From Spirosoma pollinicola (lineage in GTDB: Bacteria > Bacteroidota > Bacteroidia > Cytophagales > Spirosomataceae), in NCBI RefSeq assembly GCF_002831565.1, contig NZ_CP025096.1:5507013-5571012 (forward strand): a DNA stretch of 64,000 bases, read 5' to 3'. The position numbers and the translations under genes were made by a program. Position 1 is the first letter of the stretch; every line of letters begins with the position of its first letter. This document shows, in pieces, positions 41,531 to 50,834 of the stretch. The notes below the pieces were generated by a model. That model worked only from the letters and a program-made list of their open reading frames with translations. It searched no databases and had not been told where the DNA came from.

Positions 41531-42700
41531 ATGCTCAATAGGCGACTACTCCGAATAAAGGTCATGCAGGCGTTATATGCGCTTCGGCAGGCCGAATTCT
41601 CCAATCAACAACTAGCCATAGACGGCATTAATGATCTCTTCCAACCCGACCTGAACTCGATGTTGCCGCAGAATAAGCGACAACTCGAAGGCTACCGTAA
41701 ACTGGCCGGTCTTCTGTTCGAAGAGGCCATCAAAAAAAACCAATCTGCTCAGGACGACGAAGCACCCCGTAATGTGCTCAAAGCAGCTAATGATGGGTTT
41801 GTATTCTACCAGATTCGTACCAGAAAAGATCGCCAGCACCTTGCCCAGATGATGCTGAAGCAGGTAAACGGCATCTACGACGATTATTTACTGGTTATGC
41901 TCCTGCTTGTCGAACTGGGTCACGCAGCCCAAATTGACAGTGAGCGTCAATACCGCGACGTCGACGAAACCCCCTTTCCATTTGAGTCGAATCTGGGCGA
42001 TAACGCCGTTATAAAGGCGCTTTCTGAACACCAGCCCCTCACGAACGAAGCCGTTCGGCACGGAATTTCCTGGGTCGATGATCTGGGTTTTGTGCGTAAG
42101 GCGCTGCGCGAAGCCCTGAAAACAGACGATACCTACCGCGCTTACTGCGACCAGCGCACCCACACCGCCGACGAAGACCAGGCGCTAGCCCAACATGTGC
42201 TGCGTACGCTTATATTCAAACACGAGGTTATTCGCGATCACCTGTCCGAAATTGACCTGAGCTGGGCAGAAAATAGTGAAGTGGTGCGGGGTCTGGCCAT
42301 CCGAACGTTAAAATCGGCACAAAGCCCCACGGGTTTACAACTCGAACCGCTCACCGACGATTGGGAAGAAGACGAATTGTTCCTTAATACGCTGTTCGAG
42401 CAATCGATCGAAAATGATGCTGAGTATGAGCAGCTACTAGCAGATCAACTCCAGAACTGGGATGTTGAACGGGTAGCGATGATTGACAAAATCATTCTTA
42501 AGTTAGCCGTTTGCGAGTTGCTCAGTTTCCCAAACATTCCGGTCAAAGTAACGATTAATGAATATATCGAGCTGGCAAAGTCGTACAGTACGCCTAAAAG
42601 CGGTAAATTTGTCAACGGTATTTTAGATAACCTGTCTGAAAAGCTAGTCGCTTCGGGGCGTTTGCGTAAAAGCGGACGAGGGTTGTTGGACAATAAGTAA
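41531..42700 (+). CDS. nusB: Transcription antitermination factor NusB, long form
   Basis: 389 residues, far longer than E. coli NusB (139), as is usual in Bacteroidota. MLNRRLLRIKVMQALYALRQ opens the protein. The helical NusB fold is in the C-terminal third: NWDVERVAMIDKIILKLAVC and FPNIPVKVTINEYIELAKSY, with PKSGKFVNGILDNLSEKL. It binds boxA RNA with NusE (S10) in rRNA antitermination. It begins the run nusB-ytxH-DUF1573-yajC-cdaR-coaE, all on this strand. Confidence 0.9.
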   Translation: MLNRRLLRIKVMQALYALRQAEFSNQQLAIDGINDLFQPDLNSMLPQNKRQLEGYRKLAGLLFEEAIKKNQSAQDDEAPRNVLKAANDGFVFYQIRTRKDRQHLAQMMLKQVNGIYDDYLLVMLLLVELGHAAQIDSERQYRDVDETPFPFESNLGDNAVIKALSEHQPLTNEAVRHGISWVDDLGFVRKALREALKTDDTYRAYCDQRTHTADEDQALAQHVLRTLIFKHEVIRDHLSEIDLSWAENSEVVRGLAIRTLKSAQSPTGLQLEPLTDDWEEDELFLNTLFEQSIENDAEYEQLLADQLQNWDVERVAMIDKIILKLAVCELLSFPNIPVKVTINEYIELAKSYSTPKSGKFVNGILDNLSEKLVASGRLRKSGRGLLDNK

Positions 42701-42838
42701 AGGAGTTTACGGTTTGAGATTTACGGCGGTTCGTCGCACAATGATCCGTCGATACGTTGGCTAACGCTACAAATTACCCGCGCTGTCGCTAATGTGAACC
42801 GATTACCGTAAACCAAAAACCACAAACATTTTTAAAAG

Positions 42839-43141
42839 ATGAGCAGAATTGGACGTGATTTAACCTTTTTGCTGACCGGTATTGCTACTGGTTCCCTTAT
42901 TGGCTTGCTGTATGCGCCCGACAAGGGCAAGATTACGCGTGATCGACTGTCATTCCGGCTGTCGAAGTATAGAGAGCAAATTAATCAGTTGCTGGAAGAT
43001 TTAAGCAACTCGGTCGAGCTACCAGAAAATTCGTCGAAAAACGAAGGACAGCGTGTCGTGAATGATGCACGCGAGAAAGCCGAACGCCTTTTAGAAGACG
43101 TTGATCGATTGATGGCGCAAATCAAACAGCAAAACGCATAG
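42839..43141 (+). CDS. YtxH domain protein
   Basis: 100 residues. An N-terminal hydrophobic helix (LTFLLTGIATGSLIGLLYAP, about 8-27) with glycines and the AP-D/KG turn is the YtxH mark. A charged helical part with KYREQINQLLEDLSN and AREKAERLLEDVDRL follows. It is a small membrane-anchored helical protein linked to envelope stress in other bacteria. The spacer before it carries GTTTACGG/CCGTAAAC words. Confidence 0.8.
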   Translation: MSRIGRDLTFLLTGIATGSLIGLLYAPDKGKITRDRLSFRLSKYREQINQLLEDLSNSVELPENSSKNEGQRVVNDAREKAERLLEDVDRLMAQIKQQNA

Positions 43142-43247
43142 TATGCACGGTGCCGGGTATTTGGTTTACAGTGTTCGATAATCGGTTGGCCGACGCACAC
43201 CGACTACTGAAAACTGAATACCGTAAACCGAAAATTTTAAGTCAATA

Positions 43248-43700
43248 ATGAACGTAAGAAATTGGCTGTTTATAGTGGCTATAGCCGGAATAGGTTATGG
43301 GCAGGTAAGTTGCGATAACCGGCAGCAAGGCCAGGCCTCAAAAGAAACGGTTTCGGCAAAGATGCCCCGAATTTCCTTTGCCGAAACGGGTATTCATGAC
43401 TTCGGTACGTTAACGGAAGGCGATACAGTTGAGCATGTTTTCGCCTTTACCAATACGGGGGAATTTCCGCTGATTATTAACAATATAACTGCGTCGTGTG
43501 GGTGTACTACACCCGAATGGCCACGGGAGCCTGTATCTCCCGGTGCAAAATCGTCGGTTCGGGTACGGTTTAACAGCCGGGGTAAAATGGGTGAACAAAA
43601 CAAAACCATCACCATCTTTGCCAATACAGAGCCGGCCATGACCGATCTGCAGTTTAAAGCCCTGGTGAAACCAAAGGCCGATACCACCAAAACATCCTAA
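43248..43700 (+). CDS. DUF1573 secreted protein
   Basis: 150 residues. Signal sequence with a possible lipidation cysteine (GQVSCDNRQQ, Cys near 22). The DUF1573 Ig-like fold is shown by IHDFGTLTEGDTVEHVFAFT (about 50-69), NTGEFPLIINNITASCGCTT with two cysteines, PGAKSSVRVRFNSRGKMGEQ and KTITIFANTEP. It is a standard member of the nusB-yajC cluster in this phylum, function unknown. Only 12 bases separate it from yajC. Confidence 0.9.
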   Translation: MNVRNWLFIVAIAGIGYGQVSCDNRQQGQASKETVSAKMPRISFAETGIHDFGTLTEGDTVEHVFAFTNTGEFPLIINNITASCGCTTPEWPREPVSPGAKSSVRVRFNSRGKMGEQNKTITIFANTEPAMTDLQFKALVKPKADTTKTS

Positions 43701-43712
43701 AACCACTACTCT

Positions 43713-44030
43713 ATGTCAATTTTATTACAAGCCGCAGGCTCCAACACCTCAATGATTTATAATGTACTCCTTTGGGTAGGCATTGCCGGGGTGTTTTATT
43801 TTTTCATCATTCGCCCGCAGCAGAAAAAGCAGAAAGATCAAAAGAGCTTTGTGGATAGCCTCAAAAAAGGAGACAGTGTCGTTACCATTGGTGGGCTACA
43901 TGGCCGCATTGCCTCTGTTGACGCAACAACCGTAACACTCGAAGTGGATCGGGGCATTAAAATGACCTTTGAAAAAAGTTCTATCTCCCGCGAAGCCACC
44001 GGAAAACCGACTGACGCGGAGAAACTATAA
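43713..44030 (+). CDS. yajC: Preprotein translocase accessory subunit YajC
   Basis: 105 residues. One membrane helix, MIYNVLLWVGIAGVFYFFII (about 14-33), followed by RPQQKKQKDQKSFVDSLKKG and GDSVVTIGGLHGRIASVDA is the standard YajC sequence. It associates with SecDF-YidC in the inner membrane. It is coded between the DUF1573 protein and the CdaR-like protein, whose start codon follows after only three bases. Confidence 0.95.
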   Translation: MSILLQAAGSNTSMIYNVLLWVGIAGVFYFFIIRPQQKKQKDQKSFVDSLKKGDSVVTIGGLHGRIASVDATTVTLEVDRGIKMTFEKSSISREATGKPTDAEKL

Positions 44031-44033
44031 CGA

Positions 44034-44738
44034 GTGAACAGCGCCCAAAACGTCCGATCTTTTCAGCCTACCAAAGCCTTGCTTTGTTTGGGAGCAGCCG
44101 CGCTGTTCTGGTTTTTGAATGCGCTAAATAAACCGGGCTATACACTCAATGTCGAATACCCAATTCGATTTGTATATGACGACTCCTCGTTTGTAGCAAC
44201 TTCACCCCTGCCACACGATGTGCGCGTGAATGTGTCGAGCGATGGCTGGGGACTGTTGCGCCATTCCTGGCTGCCTTTTCGAGTTGAACCGGTCGATTAT
44301 ATTGTGCAGGACCCGCTGCGGGCAACGGTTATTAATACATCATCGCTGGCAGCGGCTTTGGCAGAACAGGTTAAAAAACTTCATGTTAATTACGTAGTCG
44401 CCGACACACTCGAAATGAGTTTCGACCGGCGTATTACCAAAACGGTTCGTCTGCTGCCAGACAGTTTACATCTGAACATGGCCCCCCGTTTCATGGTGTC
44501 CAGCCTTATCAACATGACGCCCCGAACCATTCAGATAGATGGCCCGGCCAAACTGGTACGTGGCCTCCCCGACACGATATGGGTTAAGATTCCACGCAAA
44601 CGGATCTCTGATAATTACGATGAGGAACTTCCGTTAAACCAACTGCGTCACCCCCTCCTGCGCACCAGTGCCGATCGTGTAGCGGTTAGCTTCGAAGTTG
44701 GCGAACTGTTATCACCTGCTCCCCAAAACAAAAGGTGA
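44034..44738 (+). CDS. CdaR/YbbR-like membrane protein
   Basis: 234 residues from a GTG start. An N-terminal membrane helix (ALLCLGAAALFWFLNAL) is followed by YbbR-type beta domains: PGYTLNVEYPIRFVY, LPHDVRVNVSSDGWGLLRHS, ADTLEMSFDRRITKTVRLLP and RTIQIDGPAKLVRGLPDTI. In Firmicutes the homologue regulates a diadenylate cyclase; in this phylum the gene sits in the yajC-coaE run and its role is unclear. Its 3' end overlaps a hairpin before coaE. Confidence 0.8.
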   Translation: MNSAQNVRSFQPTKALLCLGAAALFWFLNALNKPGYTLNVEYPIRFVYDDSSFVATSPLPHDVRVNVSSDGWGLLRHSWLPFRVEPVDYIVQDPLRATVINTSSLAAALAEQVKKLHVNYVVADTLEMSFDRRITKTVRLLPDSLHLNMAPRFMVSSLINMTPRTIQIDGPAKLVRGLPDTIWVKIPRKRISDNYDEELPLNQLRHPLLRTSADRVAVSFEVGELLSPAPQNKR

Positions 44739-44815
44739 AAGAGCGAAAGGGTGAAAGAGTGACTCACCAGCGTATCACTCTTTCGCTCTTTCGCTCTTTC
44801 GCTCTTTCACCTTTT
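44730..44815. repeat. Inverted repeat of GAAAGAGCGAAAG/CTTTCGCTCTTT words before coaE
   Basis: AAAGGTGAAAGAGCGAAAGG and GTGAAAGAGTGA on the left pair with TCACTCTTTCGCTCTTTCGC and TCTTTCACCTTTT on the right. The right side contains four tandem TCGCTCTTT-like units and ends at the coaE start codon, so the fold would cover the start. Confidence 0.75.
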
Positions 44816-45424
44816 ATGAAAACTCCCCTCCAGATTGGCGTAACAGGTGGTATTGGCTCGGGTAAGAGCGTCGTTTGTGCTGTGTTCAAGGCATTGGGCA
44901 TTCCCATTTATGAAGCCGACGAACGGGCCAAATGGCTCACGGAACACGACCCTATTCTAAAAGCCGATATTCTGCGAGTGCTTGGGCCAAACGCTTACAC
45001 AGAGCCGGGCCGCTATAACCGAGCCTGGGTGGCGTCGCAAGTATTTGCGGAACCTGCGCTTCTGGCTTCACTCAATGCCGTCATTCATCCTAGAGTACTT
45101 GCCGACACAGCGGCCTGGGTCATTGAACACGCCAACAAGCCTTATGTAGTGAAAGAAGCCGCTCTGATGAAGGCGGCAGGTTTGGGCAATTCGCTGGATA
45201 AAGTCATCGTCGTGCAGGCACCGGTTGCCTTACGCATCGAGCGCATTCGCAGACGCGACCCGCATCGCTCCGAAGCTGAAATACAAAACATTATTGACCG
45301 TCAGATCAGCGACGTCGAGCGTTTACAACTCGCTGATTACGTAATTGAAAACGACGAAAGCCAATTATTACTTCCACAGATTATTCGGCTACACGAGATT
45401 TTTTTGCAACAAACGGCTCATTAA
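44816..45424 (+). CDS. coaE: Dephospho-CoA kinase
   Basis: 202 residues. The P-loop GVTGGIGSGKSVVCAVFKAL (residues 8-27) and start MKTPLQIG decide the ATG at 44816; the longer in-frame extension upstream is translated repeat sequence. The Asp in YEADERAKWL and the Arg-rich lid RIERIRRRDPHRSEAE (about 142-157) are also typical, as is DYVIENDES. It does the last step of coenzyme A synthesis. The inverted repeat over the start could affect translation. Confidence 0.95.
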   Translation: MKTPLQIGVTGGIGSGKSVVCAVFKALGIPIYEADERAKWLTEHDPILKADILRVLGPNAYTEPGRYNRAWVASQVFAEPALLASLNAVIHPRVLADTAAWVIEHANKPYVVKEAALMKAAGLGNSLDKVIVVQAPVALRIERIRRRDPHRSEAEIQNIIDRQISDVERLQLADYVIENDESQLLLPQIIRLHEIFLQQTAH

Positions 45425-45474
45425 TTCTCCTTCTGCCGTAATTTGGCTTATTCCTTCATCAATAAGCCAAATCA

Positions 45475-47142
45475 ATGAAACAACGCTTACTTCTGCTTAC
45501 TGCCTGCGCCAGCAGCTTTCTACTGGGTGCATTCATAACCAACGACGACCCTCAAAAACCGTTGACCGCCGATATGGTAGAAGTAGCGGCAAAAGTATTT
45601 GGACTGGAATTTACTCTGGCCGAACGCGACTCAATGCTCGGCAATCTAAATAACGCCCGCACCAATTACGAGGCTTTACGCAAGATTGATTTACCCAATG
45701 ATATTGCTCCTGCCCTGTATTTCAATCCCCTACCGGCTGGGTTTAACATGCCTACGGGGCCATCATCGTTTAAAGCGTCGGTTTTAGGAAAGGTAAGCTT
45801 GCCTGCCGATCGCAATGAACTGGCGTTCTATACTATAGGGCAGTTGGGCGAATTGATCCGGACAAAACAGATTTCATCCGTCGAACTAACAACCTTTTTT
45901 CTGAATCGGCTCAAAACCTACGACCCTAAACTTCATTGCGTCATTACGTTAACCGAGGAATTGGCTCTGAGTCAGGCCAAACGCGCCGATGCGGAATTGA
46001 AAGCGGGTAAATACCGAGGACCGCTTCATGGCATTCCCTATGGAGCCAAAGACTTACTGGCAAAAAAGGGCTACAAAACGACCTGGGGCGCCATGCCTTA
46101 CAAAGACCAGACGCTCGACCTCGACGCTACGGTTATCCAACGACTCGAAAAAGCCGGGGCCGTATTATGCGGAAAAATGACGCTGGGTGCGCTGGCTATG
46201 GGCGATGTCTGGTTTGGCGGCATGACCCGAAATCCGTGGAGTACAACGGCCGGTTCCAGCGGCTCATCGGCCGGATCAGCTTCGAGTGTATCGGCGGGGT
46301 TATTGCCCTTTGCTATTGGCACTGAAACGCTGGGGTCCATCGTATCGCCGTCAACGGTTTGCGGCACTACGGGACTTAGGCCAACCTTCGGGCGCGTGAG
46401 TCGGCACGGCGCTATGGCATTGAGCTGGAGTATGGATAAGATTGGTCCAATCACGCGTAGTGTGGAAGATTGCGCGCTGGTTTTCAACGCTATTTACGGA
46501 CCTGATGGTAATGACCCTACTGTTATGGCTGCTCCTTTTCGCTATGCTCCGTTGACAACCCTGAAAGGCATGCGCATTGGCTATGTCAAAAAAGCCTTTG
46601 AAAGCAATTACCCCAATCGGGCCAATGATTCACTTACCCTCCAGACCCTGCGCACACTGGGCGCGGAGCTGGTTCCGTTCGATTTACCAACGGGTGTTCC
46701 AGCGGGCCGGATTTCGTTTCTGCTGACGGTAGAAGCGGCTGCTTCATTCGATGAATTGACTCGTTCAGGCCGCGATGATTTGCTGGTTCGGCAGGGGAAA
46801 AACGCCTGGCCAAATTCCTTTCGTTCAGCGCGGTTTGTTCCGGCAGTCGAATATATTCAGGCAAACCGTGCCCGCACAAAACTAATCAACGAGATGGCCG
46901 CGCAGCTTAAAGCCGCTAAGATTGATGTGTATGTATCTCCGGCTTATGCAGGTGGAAACCTGACGCTTACCAATCTCACGGGACACCCGTGCGTGGTGCT
47001 GCCCAATGGATTTACAAAGCAAAATCTGCCCACCAGTATCACCTTTATGGGGCAATTGTTTGAAGAAGGGAAAGTATTGGCGGTTGCCAAAATGTATCAG
47101 GATGCTACCGAATGGAACAAAAAACACCCTACGCTTCAGTAA
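45475..47142 (+). CDS. Secreted amidase, amidase-signature family
   Basis: 555 residues with a signal sequence (LLLLTACASSFLLGAFI, with Cys11 a possible lipid site). The Ser-cisSer-Lys triad is visible: Lys in HGIPYGAKDLLAKKG (about 184), first Ser in TTAGSSGSSAGSASS (about 265) and the nucleophile region GTETLGSIVSPSTVCGT (about 289). The usual GSIRIPA is GSIVSPS here. It hydrolyses amide bonds, and export points to peptide or amino-acid amide targets in the periplasm. It may be read from the coaE transcript. Confidence 0.85.
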   Translation: MKQRLLLLTACASSFLLGAFITNDDPQKPLTADMVEVAAKVFGLEFTLAERDSMLGNLNNARTNYEALRKIDLPNDIAPALYFNPLPAGFNMPTGPSSFKASVLGKVSLPADRNELAFYTIGQLGELIRTKQISSVELTTFFLNRLKTYDPKLHCVITLTEELALSQAKRADAELKAGKYRGPLHGIPYGAKDLLAKKGYKTTWGAMPYKDQTLDLDATVIQRLEKAGAVLCGKMTLGALAMGDVWFGGMTRNPWSTTAGSSGSSAGSASSVSAGLLPFAIGTETLGSIVSPSTVCGTTGLRPTFGRVSRHGAMALSWSMDKIGPITRSVEDCALVFNAIYGPDGNDPTVMAAPFRYAPLTTLKGMRIGYVKKAFESNYPNRANDSLTLQTLRTLGAELVPFDLPTGVPAGRISFLLTVEAAASFDELTRSGRDDLLVRQGKNAWPNSFRSARFVPAVEYIQANRARTKLINEMAAQLKAAKIDVYVSPAYAGGNLTLTNLTGHPCVVLPNGFTKQNLPTSITFMGQLFEEGKVLAVAKMYQDATEWNKKHPTLQ

Positions 47143-47160
47143 GGACGCCCCTACCAGGCA

Positions 47161-47255
47161 GTTCAAAGAAATTATTAACCACAGAGGCACAAAGGCCACA
47201 GAGGATTGAACCCTCTGTGGCCTTTGTGCCTCTGTGGTTAATAATTTCTTTGAAC
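47161..47255. repeat. 44-bp perfect inverted repeat, ACCACAGAGGCACAAAG family
   Basis: The arms 47161-47204 and 47212-47255 match without error across a seven-base loop. TTAACCACAGAGGCACAAAG is shared with 3235-3341. It lies between convergent genes (amidase and nucleotidyltransferase). Confidence 0.9.
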
Positions 47256-47260
47256 CACAA

Positions 47261-48172
47261 CTACCACAACTTTTCCGGATAAGCCCCCCCATCATGTAGC
47301 TCCTTCAGAGCAGCCTGCACTACGGGCTTATCGTCGGGATAGGTAACGCCAAACCAGGCCGACTGACTGCGGAATACCTTACAGTGGCCCGTATCGGTCT
47401 GGATCAGGTTCGTCATGACGGTTGGAATATAAAATTCAGCCTTGGGCGAATTGATATTCGCAATCGCATAGCTCTCGAACTGGTGCTGTACTAACGGAAA
47501 TACCGTTGGTTTAAAGCCCCAGAAATTCATCGAAACAGCCGTTTCAGGAGCCAGTGGCGTTAGACCGTCGGCTTCTTCAAAAACAATTTTCTTTTCATCT
47601 GTTCCATTCGCCTGCTCGTAAATTTTCGTGCGCTCAATCACCGAAATAAGATTGCCGTTTTCGGCAACTTCACAAACTCCTCTGGATACCGACCCATTTT
47701 CGGACAGCGTATTTTTGACTTCGTAACCAACCATGGCGTGAAGTTGATCGTCGGTGTCAGTTGTCAGGAAATCGTTGATGAGCTGGAACGCTTCCAGTCC
47801 GTAAAAGTCGTCGGCGTTGATGACGGCAAATGGCGTTTGCGTGTGGTCTTTTGCGCAAAGCATCGCATGACCAGTACCCCAGGGTTTAGTGCGTCGTACT
47901 TCACCTACCTCCGCCGGCACATACGAGTCGAGCGCCTGAATGGCATAATCTACCTCGATTTTTTCAGCTAGTTTCTGACCAAAAACCTCCTCAAAATCAT
48001 GGCGGAGTTCTTCCCGGATGATAAAGACAACCTTCCCGAAACCAGCCCGGATGGCGTCGAAGAGCGAGTAATCTATGATGGTTTCGCCATTAGGGCCAAA
48101 TTGATCAAGTTGTTTGATACCACCGTAGCGGCTGCCCATACCGGCCGCTAAAATTAAAAGGGTAGGTTGCAT
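47261..48172 (-). CDS. Sugar nucleotidyltransferase-like protein
   Basis: About 303 residues from the ATG of MQPTLLIL (another ATG lies four codons earlier). The NTP-transferase motif LAAGMGSRYGGIKQLDQFGP (about 7-26) and the Asp of AVINADDFYG (about 118) bind nucleotide and metal. TKPWGTGHAMLCAKD is the substrate loop. It probably joins a sugar-1-phosphate to a nucleotide, or makes a related activated product, but the sugar is not readable. No other cell-wall gene is adjacent. Confidence 0.8.
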   Translation of the reverse strand: MQPTLLILAAGMGSRYGGIKQLDQFGPNGETIIDYSLFDAIRAGFGKVVFIIREELRHDFEEVFGQKLAEKIEVDYAIQALDSYVPAEVGEVRRTKPWGTGHAMLCAKDHTQTPFAVINADDFYGLEAFQLINDFLTTDTDDQLHAMVGYEVKNTLSENGSVSRGVCEVAENGNLISVIERTKIYEQANGTDEKKIVFEEADGLTPLAPETAVSMNFWGFKPTVFPLVQHQFESYAIANINSPKAEFYIPTVMTNLIQTDTGHCKVFRSQSAWFGVTYPDDKPVVQAALKELHDGGAYPEKLW

Positions 48173-48351
48173 TTCAGTTATCACCGGAATACCGGTGCGT
48201 TAAACAGTTGTTAGTCTCCAATTACAACAAACGTTGCCCACTCAAAATTAAAAAAAGGGGGTGGGCTTTGCTATTTAAAGCAAATTTTAAGCAATCATGT
48301 TCATCCATACCCCTTTTAATAAAATTTAATCTAAACAACATACTATTTTAT

Positions 48352-48391
48352 ACAGTTGTCGTTATAATTGTATGCTAGACAACAGTTGTCT
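48352..48391. promoter_or_regulatory. Paired ACAGTTGTC sites before hmgA
   Basis: ACAGTTGTC occurs at 48352-48360 and again at 48382-48390, exactly 30 bases apart (about three DNA turns). The second is inside the perfect palindrome AGACAACAGTTGTCT (48377-48391), 18 bases before the hmgA ATG. TTGTC half-sites also flank the marR start, so this is a candidate MarR operator. Confidence 0.55.
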
Positions 48392-48408
48392 TAACAAATA
48401 ATAAAGCA

Positions 48409-49599
48409 ATGCCTTTCTATCATACACTCGGCCATATCCCACCCAAACGCCACACACAGTTTGCCAGGCCTGCAGGTGATACCGGCACAACGGCTAATGC
48501 TGGCGACGGGCCATTTTATTACGAGCAATTGTTTGGTACCATTGGTTTCGAGGGTATGTCTTCACTGACGTATCACGTTCACCGGCCAACAATGGTGCGC
48601 GAAGTATTGGAGAGTATTGATATGACTCCGAAACTGGCCGTTGCGAAGAATATGCTCTCCCGAAAATTGCTTGGTTTTGGGGTTGAACCCGCCGATGATT
48701 TTCTGGACAGCCGGGTGCCGCTGCTTGTAAATAACGACCTGATTTTCGGGCTGGCCGCTCCGCGTCAATCGCTCACGGCTTATTTCTACAAAAATGCCGA
48801 TGCCGATGAGCTATTATTTGTGCATCGCGGCTCAGGCAAACTCAGGACGCTGTTTGGCACGATTCCTTTTCAGTATGGCGATTACCTGATTATTCCGCGC
48901 GGGGTAATCTATCAGATCGAGTTCGATTCGGCGGATAACAGGCTGTTGTATGTTGAATCGCATTCCCCCATTTATACACCCAAACGCTACCGAAATCAGT
49001 TTGGTCAACTGCTCGAACACTCGCCCTTTTGCGAGCGGGATATAGTGCGTCCGGGCAATCTGGAAACGCACGATGAAACCGGCGATTTTCTGATGAAAAT
49101 CAAGAAACAGGGTGCCCTGCACTCGCTGGTTTATGCGTCGCACCCATTCGATGTGGTTGGCTGGGATGGCTATAATTTTCCATATAGTTTTTCGATTTTC
49201 AACTTCGAACCCATTACGGGCCGGGTACACCAGCCGCCACCGGTGCATCAGACATTCCAGACCGATTCGTTTGTGGTTTGTTCGTTTGTGCCGCGTCTGT
49301 ACGATTACCACCCGCAGGCAATTCCGGCGCCTTATAACCACTCGAACATCGACTCCGACGAGGTCATTTATTATGTCGATGGTGATTTTATGAGCCGCAA
49401 CGACATTGCCCCCGGCCACATTACGCTACACCCCGGCGGCATTCCGCACGGACCCGCACCGGGCGCTATGGAACGCAGTATTGGCAAGAAAGAAACGCAG
49501 GAATACGCCGTCATGGTCGATACCTTCCGACCGCTGATGGTTACGGAACAGGCCCTAAAGATTGACGACGGAAAATATTATAAATCATGGATCATGTAG
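48409..49599 (+). CDS. hmgA: Homogentisate 1,2-dioxygenase
   Basis: 396 residues, shorter than the eukaryote type but usual for Bacteroidota. It opens the homogentisate ring to maleylacetoacetate with ferrous iron. The N-terminal YHTLGHIPPKRHTQF is the family start. The cupin has ELLFVHRGSGKLRTLFGTIP and YGDYLIIPRGVIYQIEFD. The iron site lies in the C-terminal half, where HPGGIPHGPAPGAME supplies the His and Glu region. Next gene hpd makes its substrate; the two are separated by an inverted repeat. Confidence 0.95.
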   Translation: MPFYHTLGHIPPKRHTQFARPAGDTGTTANAGDGPFYYEQLFGTIGFEGMSSLTYHVHRPTMVREVLESIDMTPKLAVAKNMLSRKLLGFGVEPADDFLDSRVPLLVNNDLIFGLAAPRQSLTAYFYKNADADELLFVHRGSGKLRTLFGTIPFQYGDYLIIPRGVIYQIEFDSADNRLLYVESHSPIYTPKRYRNQFGQLLEHSPFCERDIVRPGNLETHDETGDFLMKIKKQGALHSLVYASHPFDVVGWDGYNFPYSFSIFNFEPITGRVHQPPPVHQTFQTDSFVVCSFVPRLYDYHPQAIPAPYNHSNIDSDEVIYYVDGDFMSRNDIAPGHITLHPGGIPHGPAPGAMERSIGKKETQEYAVMVDTFRPLMVTEQALKIDDGKYYKSWIM

Positions 49600-49685
49600 C
49601 GTGGGCGGAAGCCCGTGCAGCCGAAGGCTAAAAATATAATCCTCTCCAATCAGCCCTCGGCTGCTCGGGCTTCCGCCCACGCTGC
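49597..49685. repeat. Inverted repeat, GCGTGGGCGGAAGCCCG family
   Basis: The arms are 49597-49629 and 49653-49685 with a few mismatches; GCGTGGGCGGAAGCCCG and CGGGCTTCCGCCCACGC are exact. The same words form the hairpin at 58955-58984. It lies between hmgA and hpd on one strand. Confidence 0.85.
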
Positions 49686-49705
49686 ACACATTAACATCAA
49701 CAAAC

Positions 49706-50830
49706 ATGGAAACACTCGAATTAACTCAACAAACTACTGTCGAAGACTTTCTGCCGCTCAACGGTACGGATTACATCGAATTATACGTTGGAAATGCCCG
49801 GCAATCGGCGCATTATTTCCAGACGGCTTTTGGGTTTCAACCTGTAGCACATGCGGGATTGTCGACGGGGTTGCGTGACCGGGAATCGTATGTGGTGCAG
49901 CAGGGAAAAATCCGGCTCGTGCTAACTTCACCTCTGTATGGAGACAGCGAAATAGGACGGCATATTGACCGGCACGGCGATGGCGTTCGGGTGGTAGCGT
50001 TGTGGGTAGATGATGCCACAAAGGCGTTTGAGGAGACCGTCCGCCGGGGGGCTACTGTCTATATGGAGCCAACCCGCGCACAGGACGAACACGGCTATAT
50101 TGTCCATTCGGGTATTCATGCCTACGGCGACACGATCCACGTATTCGTGGAACGCAATGACTATACCGGCGTGTTTCTGCCGGGTTATCAACCCTGGACA
50201 CCTGACTATCAGCCTACTGATGCCGGGTTAAACTACGTAGACCATATGGTTGGCAATGTGGGCTGGCATGAGATGAACCACTGGATGACTTTTTACCACG
50301 ATGTAATGGGCTTTCAGCAACTGGTTTCGTTCGACGACAAAGACATTTCTACCGATTATACGGCCCTGATGAGCAAGGTCATGAGCAACGGCAACGGGCG
50401 CGTAAAATTCCCCATCAACGAACCCGCAGAAGGCAAAAAGAAATCGCAGATAGAAGAGTATCTGGATTTCTACGATGGTCCCGGCATTCAGCACATTGCC
50501 GTAGCGACCGACAATATTGTTGAAACGGTACTGGCTCTTCGGGATCGGGGTGTCGAATTTCTGACCGTACCAGAAACGTATTACGAACACCTTGCCGACC
50601 GTATCGGGCAGATCGACGAAGAGATAGAAACGCTTCGCCAGCTAGGCATTCTGGTTGATCGCGACGAGGAGGGGTATCTACTCCAGATTTTCACCAAACC
50701 TATTTGCCCCCGCCCGACGCTCTTTTTTGAGATCATCCAGCGCAAAGGGGCCCGTTCATTCGGGAAAGGTAATTTCAAAGCCTTATTCGAGGCCATCGAA
50801 CGCGAACAGGCATTGCGGGGGACGTTGTAA
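49706..50830 (+). CDS. hpd: 4-hydroxyphenylpyruvate dioxygenase
   Basis: 374 residues, two VOC halves. Iron ligands: His in NYVDHMVGNV (about 178), His in GIQHIAVATDN (about 260) and Glu in LFFEIIQRKG (about 341). The C-terminal SFGKGNFKALFEAIEREQ is characteristic. It converts 4-hydroxyphenylpyruvate to homogentisate, the substrate of the gene just upstream. The next gene, phhA, feeds tyrosine into the same route. Confidence 0.95.
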   Translation: METLELTQQTTVEDFLPLNGTDYIELYVGNARQSAHYFQTAFGFQPVAHAGLSTGLRDRESYVVQQGKIRLVLTSPLYGDSEIGRHIDRHGDGVRVVALWVDDATKAFEETVRRGATVYMEPTRAQDEHGYIVHSGIHAYGDTIHVFVERNDYTGVFLPGYQPWTPDYQPTDAGLNYVDHMVGNVGWHEMNHWMTFYHDVMGFQQLVSFDDKDISTDYTALMSKVMSNGNGRVKFPINEPAEGKKKSQIEEYLDFYDGPGIQHIAVATDNIVETVLALRDRGVEFLTVPETYYEHLADRIGQIDEEIETLRQLGILVDRDEEGYLLQIFTKPICPRPTLFFEIIQRKGARSFGKGNFKALFEAIEREQALRGTL

Positions 50831-50834
50831 TAAG

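Noticed and set aside
44735..44815. 27-residue N-terminal extension of CoaE
   Set aside because: It translates an inverted repeat of GAAAGAG/CTCTTTC words; the P-loop position fits the ATG at 44816.
48832..49419. A 195-codon open frame opposite hmgA
   Set aside because: hmgA is certain here and the reverse frame shows no known domain.
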